From the NCBI GenBank assembly GCA_036924085.1, contig JAVGWX010000011.1, forward strand, positions 34,470,386-34,534,385: a stretch of 64,000 nt of DNA. Direction: 5' to 3'. A program made the position numbers and the translations under genes. How positions within the stretch are numbered: position 1 is the stretch's first letter; each line of letters starts with the position of its first letter. This document shows, one piece after another, positions 31,176 to 41,230 of this stretch. The notes under the pieces were generated by a model. The model did not search any database, was not told the origin of the DNA, and worked only from the letters and a program-made list of their open reading frames with translations. This stretch comes from Ariolimax columbianus (taxonomy: Eukaryota > Mollusca > Gastropoda > Stylommatophora > Arionidae).

Positions 31176-31500
31176 AGGTCTCTTATCAATTAAGAATACA
31201 CAGAGAAAATAAACTTGTTCACGAGAATACCAAGACTATAAAAAAATTTTTTTCAAAGTACAATCGGCTACTAGAACAAGGGGGCACAGCTACAAATTTA
31301 ATACAGAAAGATCCAGATTAGAGAGATATAAAGAATTATTTTTTTTTGGTCATAGTAGTGATGAATGCTTGGAATGCATTGTCACAGAAAATAGTTGGGC
31401 ACTTAGTTATTTTTAGATCAAACTGAGCTGAAGAAACAGGTTTCATACAGACTCTGCAGAGCCTTCTAAGCCAGTATAAAGAAGTTCAAGTTAAATGCAA
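31176..31500 (+). mobile_element. CR1-like retrotransposon 3' end
   Basis: Plus-strand coding end (FNTERSRLERYKE, then ECLECIV) and the CR1 terminus CAGACTCTGCAGAGCCTTCT, AGCCAGTATAAAGAAG. Reading frames are broken; it is a 5'-truncated copy. Confidence 0.75.
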
Positions 31501-32110
31501 CTAACGCCAGATTGTGTTTGGATTCACATTTCTACGCGTTGTATAATCATTTATAAATATTGATAACAATATGTATAAAGTGGAGCGTACAGATACAGGT
31601 ATCACAATACGAATACATAAGACACGAATAATTTTCATTACATTGGAAACTTATGAAAATAAAAGAAATTAAGTCCAACATAAAAATACAAATCTTCAAC
31701 TCCAATATAAAAGTAACTGATATTGCTTGGCTGTAATACACGAACGGCAATAAAATCAACATTCACCATAGAAGAGACTTTTATAAATGGATGACTTCGT
31801 AGATTAGATGGATTAAAAAATTTTTTTTGGGTAAACTCAATAACTGTCGTAAAGAACCAAACAGGTTTCAGTGGTCGTGATGTGAGGAAAAGACTAGGAC
31901 ACACATTAATGGAGCCGTCTGACAGCAAGATAGTCTCTGTTCTGACATTCGCAGGGCACAAGTAGTAGACATAAAGTCACCATAGTGTATCGCTGGGGGT
32001 ACCAGAACAATCTGGAGAGTTAAGGGCGACCAAAGTGCATCGTTGGGGTACTAGAACAATTTGGAGAGTTAAAGTCACCATAGTGTATCGTTGGGGGTAG
32101 ATCTGGCACT
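31501..32110. other. Unassigned segment with one unexplained minus-strand frame
   Basis: A minus-strand frame at 31961-31638 has varied, protein-like composition (TETILLSDGSINVCPSLF; VNVDFIAVRVLQPSN) but no domain I recognise and no confirmed splice site. Bases 31980-32100 hold about two copies of a ~58-base repeat (AGTGTATCGTTGGGGGTA). Function unknown. Confidence 0.35.
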
Positions 32111-32249
32111 ACAGAGTTCCAATACAGAAGTAGCGCAGGAGAAGATATACCAATTCTGCTATATAGCCATACATTGAGGGGTTGAGGAAAATGCCTCCAA
32201 AACTAAAAGCACGAATCTCACACTCACAGGGACTGATGTCCAGCTCAAT

Positions 32250-32775
32250 GGTTATGTGAAACAGAAAGTTGAGAATTTCAACCAATTTAGGAATGTGATG
32301 AACGTAAGCTCCGGCGACGGTCCACACGAATTGCTGCATCAATTTTAGCTATGACATCGTCTGACGCAACCATATATGTGCCTGACCTGGCCTCGTACGA
32401 TCTTTCGTTAACTCAGGTCCTTCTTTAAACATCGTTGTCCAATTCTTCACTGTGGTCTTCAACACACTTTAGTCACCATATACTGCCTGCATTATGGGAT
32501 GAATGTCAACTGGTCGACATCCTTCAGCTGTTAGAAACCGAATCACCGAATCACAACTCTGGACGAATTCCTATCACACCCGCCATGTTTGCAACGCTCT
32601 GCTGAGAAAACTATATGAGTCGAAGGATAATGAAATTTTGCAAACTTGACGGTTGGTATGTGCTGTATTCATTAAAAGTGAGCATCGTATGTATGTATTT
32701 TCACTTGGTGCAGTTGGGTCCAGTTTCATTTGAACACACATCGCACATAGTTTCTCCGGTATTATAACGTTATGC
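32250..32775 (-). pseudogene. Mariner-type (SETMAR-like) transposase N-terminal fragment, copy 1
   Basis: Minus-strand: SVIRFLTAEGCRPVDIHPIM-like HTH, KNWTTMFKEG, then DDVIAKIDAAIRVDRRRSLR, corresponding to the paired-HTH DNA-binding region (first helix-turn-helix, WC/W-K-F--GR box, then D-I--V---I--DRR) of mariner transposases and the SETMAR-like domain. Several stops and shifts. The catalytic DDD domain is absent. The sequence is collinear with 36010-36440. It directly adjoins a 48-base array on its right. Confidence 0.75.
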
Positions 32776-32807
32776 AAGGATGTCCGAAGTTCAAGCCGGA
32801 TTGACTA

Positions 32808-34010
32808 TAAGTTCACGCTCTTTCCCGTTGTCCGTTGGGCATGTTTTCTAAGTGCTTAGTTCACGCTCTTTCCCGTTGTCCGTTGTGCATGTTTTCCTAG
32901 TGCTTAGCTCACGCTCTTTCCCGTTGTCCGTTGTGCATGTTTACCTAGTGCTTAGATCACGCTCTTTCCCGTTGTCCGTTGTGCATATTTTCTTAATGCT
33001 TAGTTCACGCTCTTTCCCGTTGTCCGGTGTGCATGTTTACCTAGTGCTTAGCCCACGCTCTTTCCCGTTGTTCGTTGTGCATGTTTTCCTAATGCTTAGC
33101 TCACGCTCTTTCCCGTTGTACGGTGTGCATGTTTACCTAGTGCTTAGCTCACGCTCTTTCCCGTTGTCCGGTGTGCATGTTTACCTAGTGCTTAGCTCAC
33201 GCTCTTTCCCGTTGTCCGGTATGCATGTTTACCTTGTGCTTAGCTCACGCTCTTTCCCGTTGTGCGGTGTGCATGTTTACCTAGTGCTTAGCTCACGCTC
33301 TTTCCCGTTGTCCGGTGTGCATGTTTACCTAGTGCTTAGCTCACGCTCTTTCCCGTTGTCCGGTGTGCATGTTTACCTAGTGCTTAGCTCACGCTCTTTC
33401 CCGTTGTCCGGTGTGCATGTTTACCTAGTGCTTAGCTCACGCTCTTTCCCGTTGTCCGGTGTGCATGTTTACCTAGTGCTTAGCTCACGCTCTTTCCCGT
33501 TGTCCGGTGTGCATGTTTACCTAGTGCTTAGATCACGCTCTTTCCCGTTGTCCGGTGTGCATGTTTACCTAGTGCTTAGCTCACGCTCTTTCCCGTTGTC
33601 CGGTGTGCATGTTTACCTAGTGCTTAGCTCACGCTCTTTCCCGTTGTCCGGTGTGCATGTTTACCTAGTGCTTAGCTCACGCTCTTTCCCGTTGTCCGGT
33701 GTGCATGTTTACCTAGTGCTTAGCTCACGCTCTTTCCCGTTGTCCGGTGTGCATGTTTACCTAGTGCTTAGCTCACGCTCTTTCCCGTTGTCCGGTGTGC
33801 ATGTTTACCTAGTGCTTAGCTCACGCTCTTTCCCGTTGTCCGGTGTGCATGTTTACCTAGTGCTTAGCTCACGCTCTTTCCCGTTGTCCGGTGTGCATGT
33901 TTACCTTGTGCTTAGCTCACACTCTTTCCCGTTGTCCGGTGTGCATGTTTACCTAGTGCTTAGCTCACGCTCTTTCCCGTTGTCCGGTGTGCATGTTCTC
34001 CTAGTGCCTA
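32808..34010. repeat. 48-base satellite, about 25 copies
   Basis: Unit TAGCTCACGCTCTTTCCCGT, TGTCCGGTGTGCATGTTTAC, CTAGTGCT. The central copies (33240-33900) are almost identical while the left edge (32808-33110) is diverged (GTTGTGCATGTTTTC). A plus-strand frame of 16-residue repeats runs through because 48 is divisible by 3; no start, domain or UTR supports a gene. Confidence 0.97.
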
Positions 34011-34199
34011 AGATACACTTGTCTTTGCGATGTCTACCCCTAACTCTGTTTAATACTTGATCACTTCCTGTCGCAGACTTCAGAAAACGTGGAAGAGCCC
34101 TTGCAGATCTCGCAAAATTGCTCCACTTGCCTTCTCTGGGCGTTATTGTGCGCGTGCGCGTATCAGACGTAGAAAGATTGAGTGACGACAGAAAGGACA

Positions 34200-34256
<57 letters not shown>

Positions 34257-34495
34257 AAGAGGGAGATTGAAGACAAGCAGATTTTAAGAAAGAGAGTGTG
34301 ATAGTGAGACAGACCGGGCTCAACGGCCTGAAATTTGCCCTTACGACCTATTTTCGATGACACTGCTTGATCTAGATTAGCAGTTCTCAAATATTTTAGT
34401 CTAGATGGTCTTTTCAACTTCTAAAAATTGTTATGGAACCGCAAGCTGTTTCTGAAGTAGGGTCTTCTTCTCTTTAGTGTAAGCTTTTGTTGACC
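34011..34495. other. Mostly unassigned, with a (GA)n tract
   Basis: (GA)n runs at 34200-34262. No gene recognised. Confidence 0.6.
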
Positions 34496-34697
34496 AGCTT
34501 AAGTATATCTAAATCAGTGCTTCTCAGCATTTCTATACCTGGCGCCCACTTGTATAACTTTCGTGACGGTAAATTTCCCTTATCGCCAACTAACATTTAA
34601 ATTGAAGAAAATCCGCGATCTTCTATTGAGTCTGTACACACACACAGTATTTTTGTTGTTTTTAATCATCATTTTGCATGTCTTTTGTAGAACGTCT
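34496..34697 (-). mobile_element. CFDP2-like retrotransposon 3' UTR fragment
   Basis: TATACCTGGCGCCCACTTGT and AAATTGAAGAAAATCCGCGA match 4675-4780, where the same sequence follows the coding C-terminus. It ends near TTTTGTAGAACGTCTGG, the position of the C-terminal frame. Confidence 0.75.
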
Positions 34698-35020
34698 GGT
34701 TAGGCACAACATACTGATCAGACATGCTATATTATATACTGTCAAGACCAACACGTCATTTCTACTGAAAGTCTCCCTGGAAACGGATTGTTTTCATGAA
34801 AGCCTGTCTAGCGAAGTGGGGGATCGACGTGATCCTCTAGTAGCAAGCAACACGCAGGTGAAGCCAAGCACAACACAACCGCCTAGAGATCCAAGATCCA
34901 ATTTAATCAGCGTTCTCTGGATGTTAGTAAAGCTAACTGCAATCCGCCACTTAACGCCCTGTCAGGGGAGTACACATGAGAAATCTTACTCATTGAGGGC
35001 ATTCAACAACAGCAACAACA
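34698..35020 (+). mobile_element. Family B element
   Basis: ACATACTGATCAGACATGCT to CGCCACTTAACGCCCTGTCA and CATTGAGGGCATTCAACAAC, followed by the (AAC)n tail. Plus orientation. Confidence 0.87.
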
Positions 35021-35130
35021 ACAACAACAGCAACCACAACAACAACAGCAACAACAACCACAACACCAGCAACAACAACAACAACAACAGCAACAACTAC
35101 AACAATAACCGCAACAACAACAACAACTAA
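35010..35130 (+). repeat. (AAC)n tract extending the family B tail
   Basis: About 120 bases of AAC repeats with CAGCAAC/CACAAC interruptions, continuous with the element's tail. Confidence 0.95.
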
Positions 35131-35270
35131 TATTAATACACTTATCCCGTCGCTTCATCAGTGCATCAAAACCTCCTGGACTAATTGAGCCGTACGGTGC
35201 AACCAGTTGGCAGCCAATCAGCATTTTGTTGTTTAGCGTCCTTGAAAACATTTTGTCAAACCCACTTCTG
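35131..35270. other. No feature recognised
   Basis: Short unassigned sequence. Confidence 0.4.
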
Positions 35271-35910
35271 TACTTGTGTACTTGTGTACTTGTGTACTTG
35301 TAGACAAACTCTTCTCATCGCAGAATAATTCCCTTTTCACTATCCTTGTTTTACTTATCTTTTCTAAGCACAGGGGCTCACATAATGACCTAATTGTTCA
35401 AAGCACTTGAACCAGATACCTACCTAATTTGCATACGCACATGGACCACATTCTTACCTAATTTTTATAAGCAAATGGACCACATACTTACCGAATTTTT
35501 ATAAGCAAATGGATCACATACTTACCTAATTAAATAAGCAAATAGACCACATGCTTACCTATTTTTTTTAAGCGCATGGACCATATACTTACCTAATTTT
35601 TATAAGCAAATGGACCACATACTTATATAATTTTTATAAGCGAATGGATCACGTACTTACCTAATTTTTATAAGCAAATAGACCACAAACTTACCGAATT
35701 TTTTATAAGCAAATGGATCACATACTTACCTAATTAAATAAGCAAATAGACCACATACTTACCTAATTTTTTATAAGCAAATGGATCACATACTTACCTA
35801 ATTTTTATAAGCAAATAGACCACATGCTTACCTAATTTTTTTAAGCGCATGGACCATATACTTACCTAATTTTTATAAGCAAATGGACCACATACTTACC
35901 TAATTTGTTC
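35270..35910. repeat. 10-base and 34-base tandem repeats
   Basis: TGTACTTG repeats at 35272-35302, then from ~35405 about 15 units of ATAAGCAAATGGACCACATA plus CTTACCTAATTTTT. Variant units (TTAAGCGCATGGACCATATA; AATTAAATAAGCAAATAGAC) recur as linked groups at 35525-35600 and 35735-35870, showing block duplication. Confidence 0.93.
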
Positions 35911-36004
35911 CAAACTACGAGTACAGCGCCAGTTTTCAGTTGTATTCTTTGGGTTATTATAAGTGGCTAGTGTGCTTGTCTATCTCATCTAAGGGATGCG
36001 TATC

Positions 36005-36440
36005 GCACCCGAGAAGTAAGTTAACGAAAGATATCCGAGACCAGGTCAGGCGCATATTGTTGTTGCGTTAACTCACGTCCTTCTTTAAACATCGTTTTCC
36101 AGTTCTTCACTGTTGTCTTCGACACACTTTTGTCACCATACACTGCCTGCATTCTGCAATGAATGTGAAATGGTCGACATCCTTCAGCTGTTAGAAACCG
36201 AATCACCGCTCGCTGATCAACTCTGGTTAGATTCCGTATCACACCCGCCACGTTTTCATGATCTGCCGAGGAAGCTATGAGTCGGTGGATAACGCAATTT
36301 TGCAAACTTGAAGCTTGATATGTGCTGTTTACACCAGAAGTGGCGTCATCATGCATATTGTACGTATGTTCTCTTGTTGCAGTTTGGTCCGGTTTAATTT
36401 GAACACGCCTCGTAGTTAGGTCTATCTCAGTGGTCATGCC
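36005..36440 (-). pseudogene. Mariner-type (SETMAR-like) transposase N-terminal fragment, copy 2
   Basis: Open minus-strand frame of 138 codons ending VDQRAVIRFLTAEGCRPFHI, HCRMQAVYGDKSVSKTTVKN, WKTMFKEGRELTQQQY. The last ~70 residues match the SETMAR/mariner first HTH (Q-A-IKFL-AEG--P--IH-RM--VYGD-C-S---V--W---FK-GR). The preceding ~65 residues (SSLQNCVIHRLIASSADHEN, VAGVIRNLTRVDQ) are not part of that domain but are shared with copy 1 in decayed form, so they belong to the mobile unit. Truncated before the second HTH and the catalytic domain; no inverted terminal repeats recognised. Confidence 0.8.
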
Positions 36441-36494
36441 AAACCAAAGTGCAATGTAAGGACCTCACCTCGAGGACGCGTGTTAGAGTTGTGT

Positions 36495-36528
<34 letters not shown>

Positions 36529-37193
36529 GCCTTGCCAAGCTATCTTGGTTCCTATGGTGATATGTCGAGGTAAGTATCCGAAACAAAACATCATTTACTG
36601 GACAGTCTTTACAACTTTACCCCAGGAAGGAAGCTATAGCTGTTCCCACTAACAAACATGTATAAATCCTCCGTCTCATTTAACTAAAAGTGTTCTTTCT
36701 TCCGCGTGAGACCAACAATTGTAACATCAATTTGCTAATGTGGCTGGTGAGTGGTAAAACTCTAATTGTTTCCATAACTTCTTAAGGGACCTTATCGCTG
36801 TTGGGGACGGTGTGATTATTGCCCTTGGTGGTAATGTTAACGTTAATTCCCTATTTTTACATTTACTTTGCGTACAAGTTTCCTGGGAAATAATTCCAGA
36901 TAATGTTTCCCATCGTTATATCCTGTTTCAGATGCTGTGTTGGATGGATAACTCTGATGTCTAGAGGCCGAGCAACCGATGAAAGCGGAGAGTACGCTCT
37001 AAATAATAAATGACCTATGAAAGGTTAGAGGCTTAGCGATCGATAATCCAGCAAAGGTTAAAGTTCAGTTTCACAAAATGTATTTCATTAGTTTAAGAAA
37101 CTACAACGGGATCTGTCTGAGAGATGTACATTGTGTTTCCTTTTGAAGAACAGCTATAAAGACGAGCTGGTGAAGTTTTGTATGTATCTGCTT
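36441..37193. other. No gene recognised; (GT)n at 36497-36527
   Basis: A short dinucleotide run and otherwise apparently unique sequence. Confidence 0.5.
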
Positions 37194-37205
37194 ACGTGTG
37201 TGTAT

Positions 37206-37270
<65 letters not shown>
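37194..37270. repeat. (GT)n-(GA)n dinucleotide microsatellite
   Basis: GTGTGT then GAGAGA runs. Confidence 0.97.
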
Positions 37271-37271
<1 letters not shown>

Positions 37272-37319
37272 TGACATTATTTCCAATTATATGCGTGTCA
37301 TACTTTAAAACTATGAATG

Positions 37320-37538
37320 TGTCGATTATGTCTGTCACTGAATGTATGTCTGTCACTGAATGTATGTCTGTCACTGATTGTATGTCAGTCACTGAATGTA
37401 TATCTGTCACTGAATGTATGTCTGTCACTGAATGTATGTCTGTCACTGAATGTATGTCTGTCACTGAATGTATGTCTGTCACTGAATGTATGTCTGCTAC
37501 TGAATGTATGTCTGCTACTGAATGTATGTCTGTTATGG
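37320..37538. repeat. 18-base minisatellite, about 12 copies
   Basis: Unit TGTCACTGAATGTATGTC with a TGCTACTG variant at the right end; open in several frames. Confidence 0.96.
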
Positions 37539-37594
37539 GAAGTCAAGTAAAGTGGACATTCAACAGAATATACCGCAGGTTGGAAATGTAGTTC

Positions 37595-37850
37595 TTGAAG
37601 ACTCCATTGTACTAATCCGCAGCCTGTGAGAGGTGGTGTGGCCAGTGCCCTTTCATGCTGTTTTTACTTTCCTTAACTCATGTGTCAGGTACTCATTTAC
37701 AGCTGGGTCGACTGGCGATGCGGTTCCTGATTAAAATCACGATCCGGATTTTGTTTAATCTTCAGACGGGATTCGAACCGAGAGCCGCTGTTACCACAGA
37801 CAATAGCGAATTGCTCGCTATGAACTGAGCTAACGCGACCCTCTGTCTGT
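37595..37850 (-). mobile_element. tRNA-derived SINE family F
   Basis: The minus-strand head GCGTTAGCTCAGTTCATAGC resembles an A box. The B box GGTTCGAATCCC is complementary to 37767-37778. The body GTCGACTGGCGATGCGGTTC matches 21335-21585. Confidence 0.88.
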
Positions 37851-37874
37851 TATGTAAGACTTTAAGACTGTGAA

Positions 37875-37995
37875 TTTGTAGATTATATTTCTCCCTGAGC
37901 TCGTGGTAGAATGGTGTTAATGCCTGCCTACTGGCAAGATGTACAGTGCATCGAATCCCTCTCGTACGACAGTTGTGTTTTTTTTTTTACGCCGA
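37875..37995 (+). mobile_element. Possible SINE with tRNA-like head
   Basis: GAGCTCGTGGTAGAATGGTG followed ~45 bases later by GCATCGAATCCC, then a T-run. The spacing fits A and B boxes. Single copy in this window, so tentative. Confidence 0.4.
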
Positions 37996-38400
37996 CACTG
38001 GCACGACAACCAGTTATAGCAATATCAAAAGTCAAAATTGTAAATTCACTTCTATTTATTGTATAAATATTTTTGGCTACATTTGTATTTACAGCCGAAT
38101 TATGTGTTTTAAAAGTTAGGATATTTCCCGGGAGTATGAAAGAGATGAGAGAGTAATGGGCGGTTATGGTGTGGCTGTGAAGGGCGGATTGAACGGAGAA
38201 GGCGAGAGAGGGAAAGAGATAGAGAGAGAGGGAGAGAGAGAGCGCGAAAGAAAGAAAGATAACTGAGAGTAATTGAGGCTACAATTCAGAATGGAACACA
38301 CAAAGGAAATCATGTTTTTGTTCCATGAATTCTGCTAATTCCACACAATCTAAAAATAAAATGTTACTTTCTCAACGAAGCCCGGTGCGGAACTTTTAGT
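37996..38400. other. Gene-free, with a purine-rich GA tract
   Basis: GA-rich simple sequence at 38185-38265; nothing else. Confidence 0.6.
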
Positions 38401-38590
38401 AAATATGTATATCATGTAGCCTGTCCTTTGTAGAACGTCGCTCCCATCACAGTCTGTCTGAAAGAAACTCGTTCTCTTGAATATCATCGCATCCTGGGGA
38501 CTACGTAGGATCAATAAAGATTGCCAGCCAATAAGTTTCGATATATCAGCAATACCTACTGAATACAACATCGATGTAGGAAACAAGTTG
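38401..38590 (-). pseudogene. CFDP2-like retrotransposon C-terminal end
   Basis: Minus-strand RTSFFQTDCDGSDVLQRTGY matches the end of the 10.0-11.1 kb element (SSFQTDCDESDVLQRTCY). Preceding sequence is unrelated, so only the last ~90 bases are certain. Confidence 0.65.
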
Positions 38591-38789
38591 TAGGTGTTGC
38601 TTGCGGTACAGGAAGAGATGACATCTGAGGAGTTGACATCGTATGCAAGGGATATTTTGATCTCGACAGCGAAATATATATATATTACACTCTAAAAATT
38701 ATATAAATGCAATCTAAACAATATATAATAGCATAGTATAGTTCTCCATAATTTTGAAGAATCCCAGCACAACGAACGAACTGTGTAGC
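38591..38789. other. No feature recognised
   Basis: Short unassigned AT-rich sequence. Confidence 0.4.
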
Positions 38790-38990
38790 ACCAGCGAGAA
38801 TCCCCTAAAAGATTGGCTAGATTTTTAACATCATTTTGAAGTTTGCCCTTGCAGCGGCCGTTAAACCTACTATTTTTGACTTCCAACTGCCGAGGGAGTT
38901 TTAACATGCGCAATTCTGAACACTGGTGTTCGATCTCTACTACATAGCTGGTAGACAGAGCCATTCTCGGCAAAACGGATCATATGTTAA
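38790..38990 (-). mobile_element. SINE A fragment, left half of an inverted pair
   Basis: CAGCGGCCGTTAAACCTACT and TTCCAACTGCCGAGGGAGTT identify family A in minus orientation. The head is decayed near 38945-38990. Confidence 0.82.
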
Positions 38991-38999
38991 AATGTAACA

Positions 39000-39345
39000 C
39001 AGTGGTCTCGAGGTAAGGTGTCCGCCTCGGGTGCCAGAGGCCGGGGGTTCGATTCACTGCATAAATGGGGGTTGTTGTTTTTTCCCGTGAATCTTCTGAT
39101 AAAATTTTCCTGATCTATGAGTAGTGAGATCGGACTACCGTGTCAGTGGCGAGCACGTTAAAAATTCCTTGGCAGTTGGAAATCGAAAGAATTAGGCTTA
39201 ACGAACGCTGCCGGACAATAATTCAAGTAAAAAATATACCCATTATTTGTATCTTTCCCCAAGTGGTTTGTTAAGAGCAGCTTTAGATATGGCGCCTAAC
39301 AGGCTGCGCGGGTCTACTTAGCTCTAGTGTTTGAGTATATTAAGA
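39000..39345 (+). mobile_element. SINE A copy with intact tRNA-like head, right half of an inverted pair
   Basis: Head AGTGGTCTCGAGGTAAGGTG and B box GGTTCGATTC at 39047-39056, body TCCTTGGCAGTTGGAAATCG, CTAACAGGCTGCGCGGGTCT. 3' truncated. Lies head to head with the previous copy. Confidence 0.88.
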
Positions 39346-39359
39346 TGGAATAGCGCATC

Positions 39360-39455
39360 GTTTAAACCACCCTCCAAGAAACTGGTTGTTATACAAACTC
39401 AGTAGAGTCTTCTAAACCAGTATAAAGACGTTAAGTTAAGTTAAGTACACACTTG
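39360..39455 (+). mobile_element. CR1-like 3' terminus with (TTAAG)n end
   Basis: TAGAGTCTTCTAAACCAGTA, TAAAGACG, then TTAAGTTAAGTTAAG, the short tandem 3' end expected of CR1-type elements. Confidence 0.75.
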
Positions 39456-39815
39456 GGATCAAGATGCTGAGCAGCGCATGAGCTGCAGTGGTCAGCGACA
39501 CATAGCTGACTGCTAGCGTCAGGGCCAGCGAACCAGAGCTGCCAAAACCCTTCTACACCTCCACGCGGTGATCCTGGATAACAGGCTGCAGCAGGACAGA
39601 CTGGCTAAGGAGAAGGGAACGAAGAAGGAACGCTAACCCGGTACTCAAAAAATGCTTGCTGAATTCGGATGTGTTGGACCGAAAGGTGCAAATATCGCAA
39701 TACAGATGTAAACTACGACACAACGCATTCCGTTCTCTGGACTACATTCTGCTACTTAAGCCCTTTCAGGGTTTGGTAGTGGGAGATTGAGAACGAACGA
39801 AGAAGAAGTACACAC
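39456..39815 (+). mobile_element. Family C element, near full length
   Basis: GGGATCAAGATGCTGAGCAG to GAGAACGAACGAAGAAGAAG. All blocks collinear with 7028-7388. Confidence 0.93.
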
Positions 39816-40274
39816 TTGTCGACAGACTAGACAAAATGAGATCAAGGAACGTAAAAAAAAGCATGGGAGTATTCCTAACACATTGAGGACAAAATTACAT
39901 CCGGAAAAACAGAGCAATACAAAGACAACGGAACACTCAGAACGGAAGAGAAGAACACAATGCTAACAGTAAAATAACATTTCTGGAAGAACATTGAAGG
40001 TGGACTGAAAAGAACATTTAAGAAAACAGGAAGGTTCTCTACACGATCTTAAACAAACACACGGAAGGAACAATAGTGCACTCTGAAATTTTGAAAAGAT
40101 AAACATGATTATTGGCTTACCTCCGTCAGGAGGAAACGGGATAGTGGACATATTATTTCTCAGAGCGCATGAATGTAACACACCAGACAGGAGGTATCAG
40201 AGAAGAGTGGGCTATTCGCAGACCAGCAACAAACAAATTCATGCCATAAATAGACGATTCCTCAATAAAAAATA
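39816..40274. other. No feature recognised
   Basis: A-rich sequence without supported coding content. Confidence 0.45.
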
Positions 40275-40727
40275 AACTAACCTTAATGTCTTAATACTGG
40301 TTTAGAAGACTACAGAGTTTATATACAACCAGTTTCTTTTACTTCACTTGATCTGAAAGTAACCATCCAATCTATTCTTGAATGTATTAATTTACCCTGC
40401 CTCCACTATTTACTGTGGCAATGCATTCCAAGTACTCATCACTCTCTGACTAAAAATATATTTTCTTATATCTCATATGGACCTGTCTTTAGTTAATTTG
40501 TATCTGTGCCCTCTTGTTCTTGAAAAACTTGTTATAGTCAAATGTATCCTGTGTTTATCTTACACATTTGTATTAAGTCACCTTGAATTCTTCTCTTTTC
40601 TAGACACTGTAGGCCGGTTTCTCTGAGTCTTTCCTCAAAACTGTCATTCCGGAATCCCACTATCTGTTTTGTTACTCTTCTTTGTATCCTTTCCACCATG
40701 TTTAAATCCTAACGATAAGGACTCCAC
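40275..40727 (-). pseudogene. CR1-like retrotransposon C-terminus and 3' UTR
   Basis: Left end (rc) is the CR1 terminus. Minus-strand coding RRIQGDLIQMCKINTGYI, LRETGLQCLEKRR and NDSFEERL is the standard CR1 'Y/F-ERL--LGL--LE-RR-RGDLI--YKI-G' segment. Frames are broken at several points. The element's preceding 'RPRLEYCVQVWSP' segment is tandemly triplicated at 40728-40850. Confidence 0.82.
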
Positions 40728-40850
40728 ACCTGTACACAGTACTCCAATCTAGGTCTAACTAATGGACTCCACATCTGTACACAGTACTCCAATCTAGGTC
40801 TAACTAATGGACTCCACACCTGTACACAGTACTCCAATCTAGTTCTAAAG
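40728..40850. repeat. 45-base triplication of CR1 coding sequence
   Basis: Three copies of GGACTCCACACCTGTACACA, GTACTCCAATCTAGGTCTAA, CTAAT; on the minus strand each encodes LVRPRLEYCVQ(V/M)WSP. The unit is in frame (15 codons). Confidence 0.95.
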
Positions 40851-40855
40851 GGAGT

Positions 40856-41230
40856 GTGTGGTGTCAGGCTGTACATAGGGCGAAATCTTGGTGGTGTAAG
40901 GCTGTACATAGGGCGAAATCTTGGTGGTGTAAGGCTGTACATAGGGTGAAAGCTTCGTGGTGTAAGGCTGTACATAAGGCGAAAGCTTGGTGGTGTAAGG
41001 CTGTACATAGGGCGAAATCTTGGTGGTGTAAGGCTGTACATAGGGCGACAGCTTGGTGGTGTAAGGCTGTACATAGGGCGACAGCTTGGTGGTGTAAGGC
41101 TGTACATAGGGCGAGAGCTTGGTGATGTAAGGCTGTACATAGGGCGACAGCTTGGTGGTGTAAGGCTGTACATAGGGCGAAAGCTTGGTGATGCAGGACT
41201 GTACATAGGACGAAAGCTTGGTTTGCAATC
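40856..41230. repeat. 33-base minisatellite, about 11 copies
   Basis: Unit AAGGCTGTACATAGGGCGAA plus AGCTTGGTGGTGT with aat/aca/aga variants; abuts the CR1 triplication. Confidence 0.96.

Noticed and set aside
32109..32342. Minus-strand 77-codon frame with hydrophobic segments
   Set aside because: The adjacent transposase frame (DDVIAKIDAAIRVDRRR) runs through part of it in another phase; more likely a shadow of transposon debris.
32852..34060. 402-codon plus-strand repeat 'protein'
   Set aside because: Follows from a 48-base unit; no start context, signal, domain or unique termini.
37875..37955. Functional tRNA gene
   Set aside because: A/B-box-like spacing but no complete cloverleaf could be paired and the B box lacks the GGTTC start; at most a SINE head.
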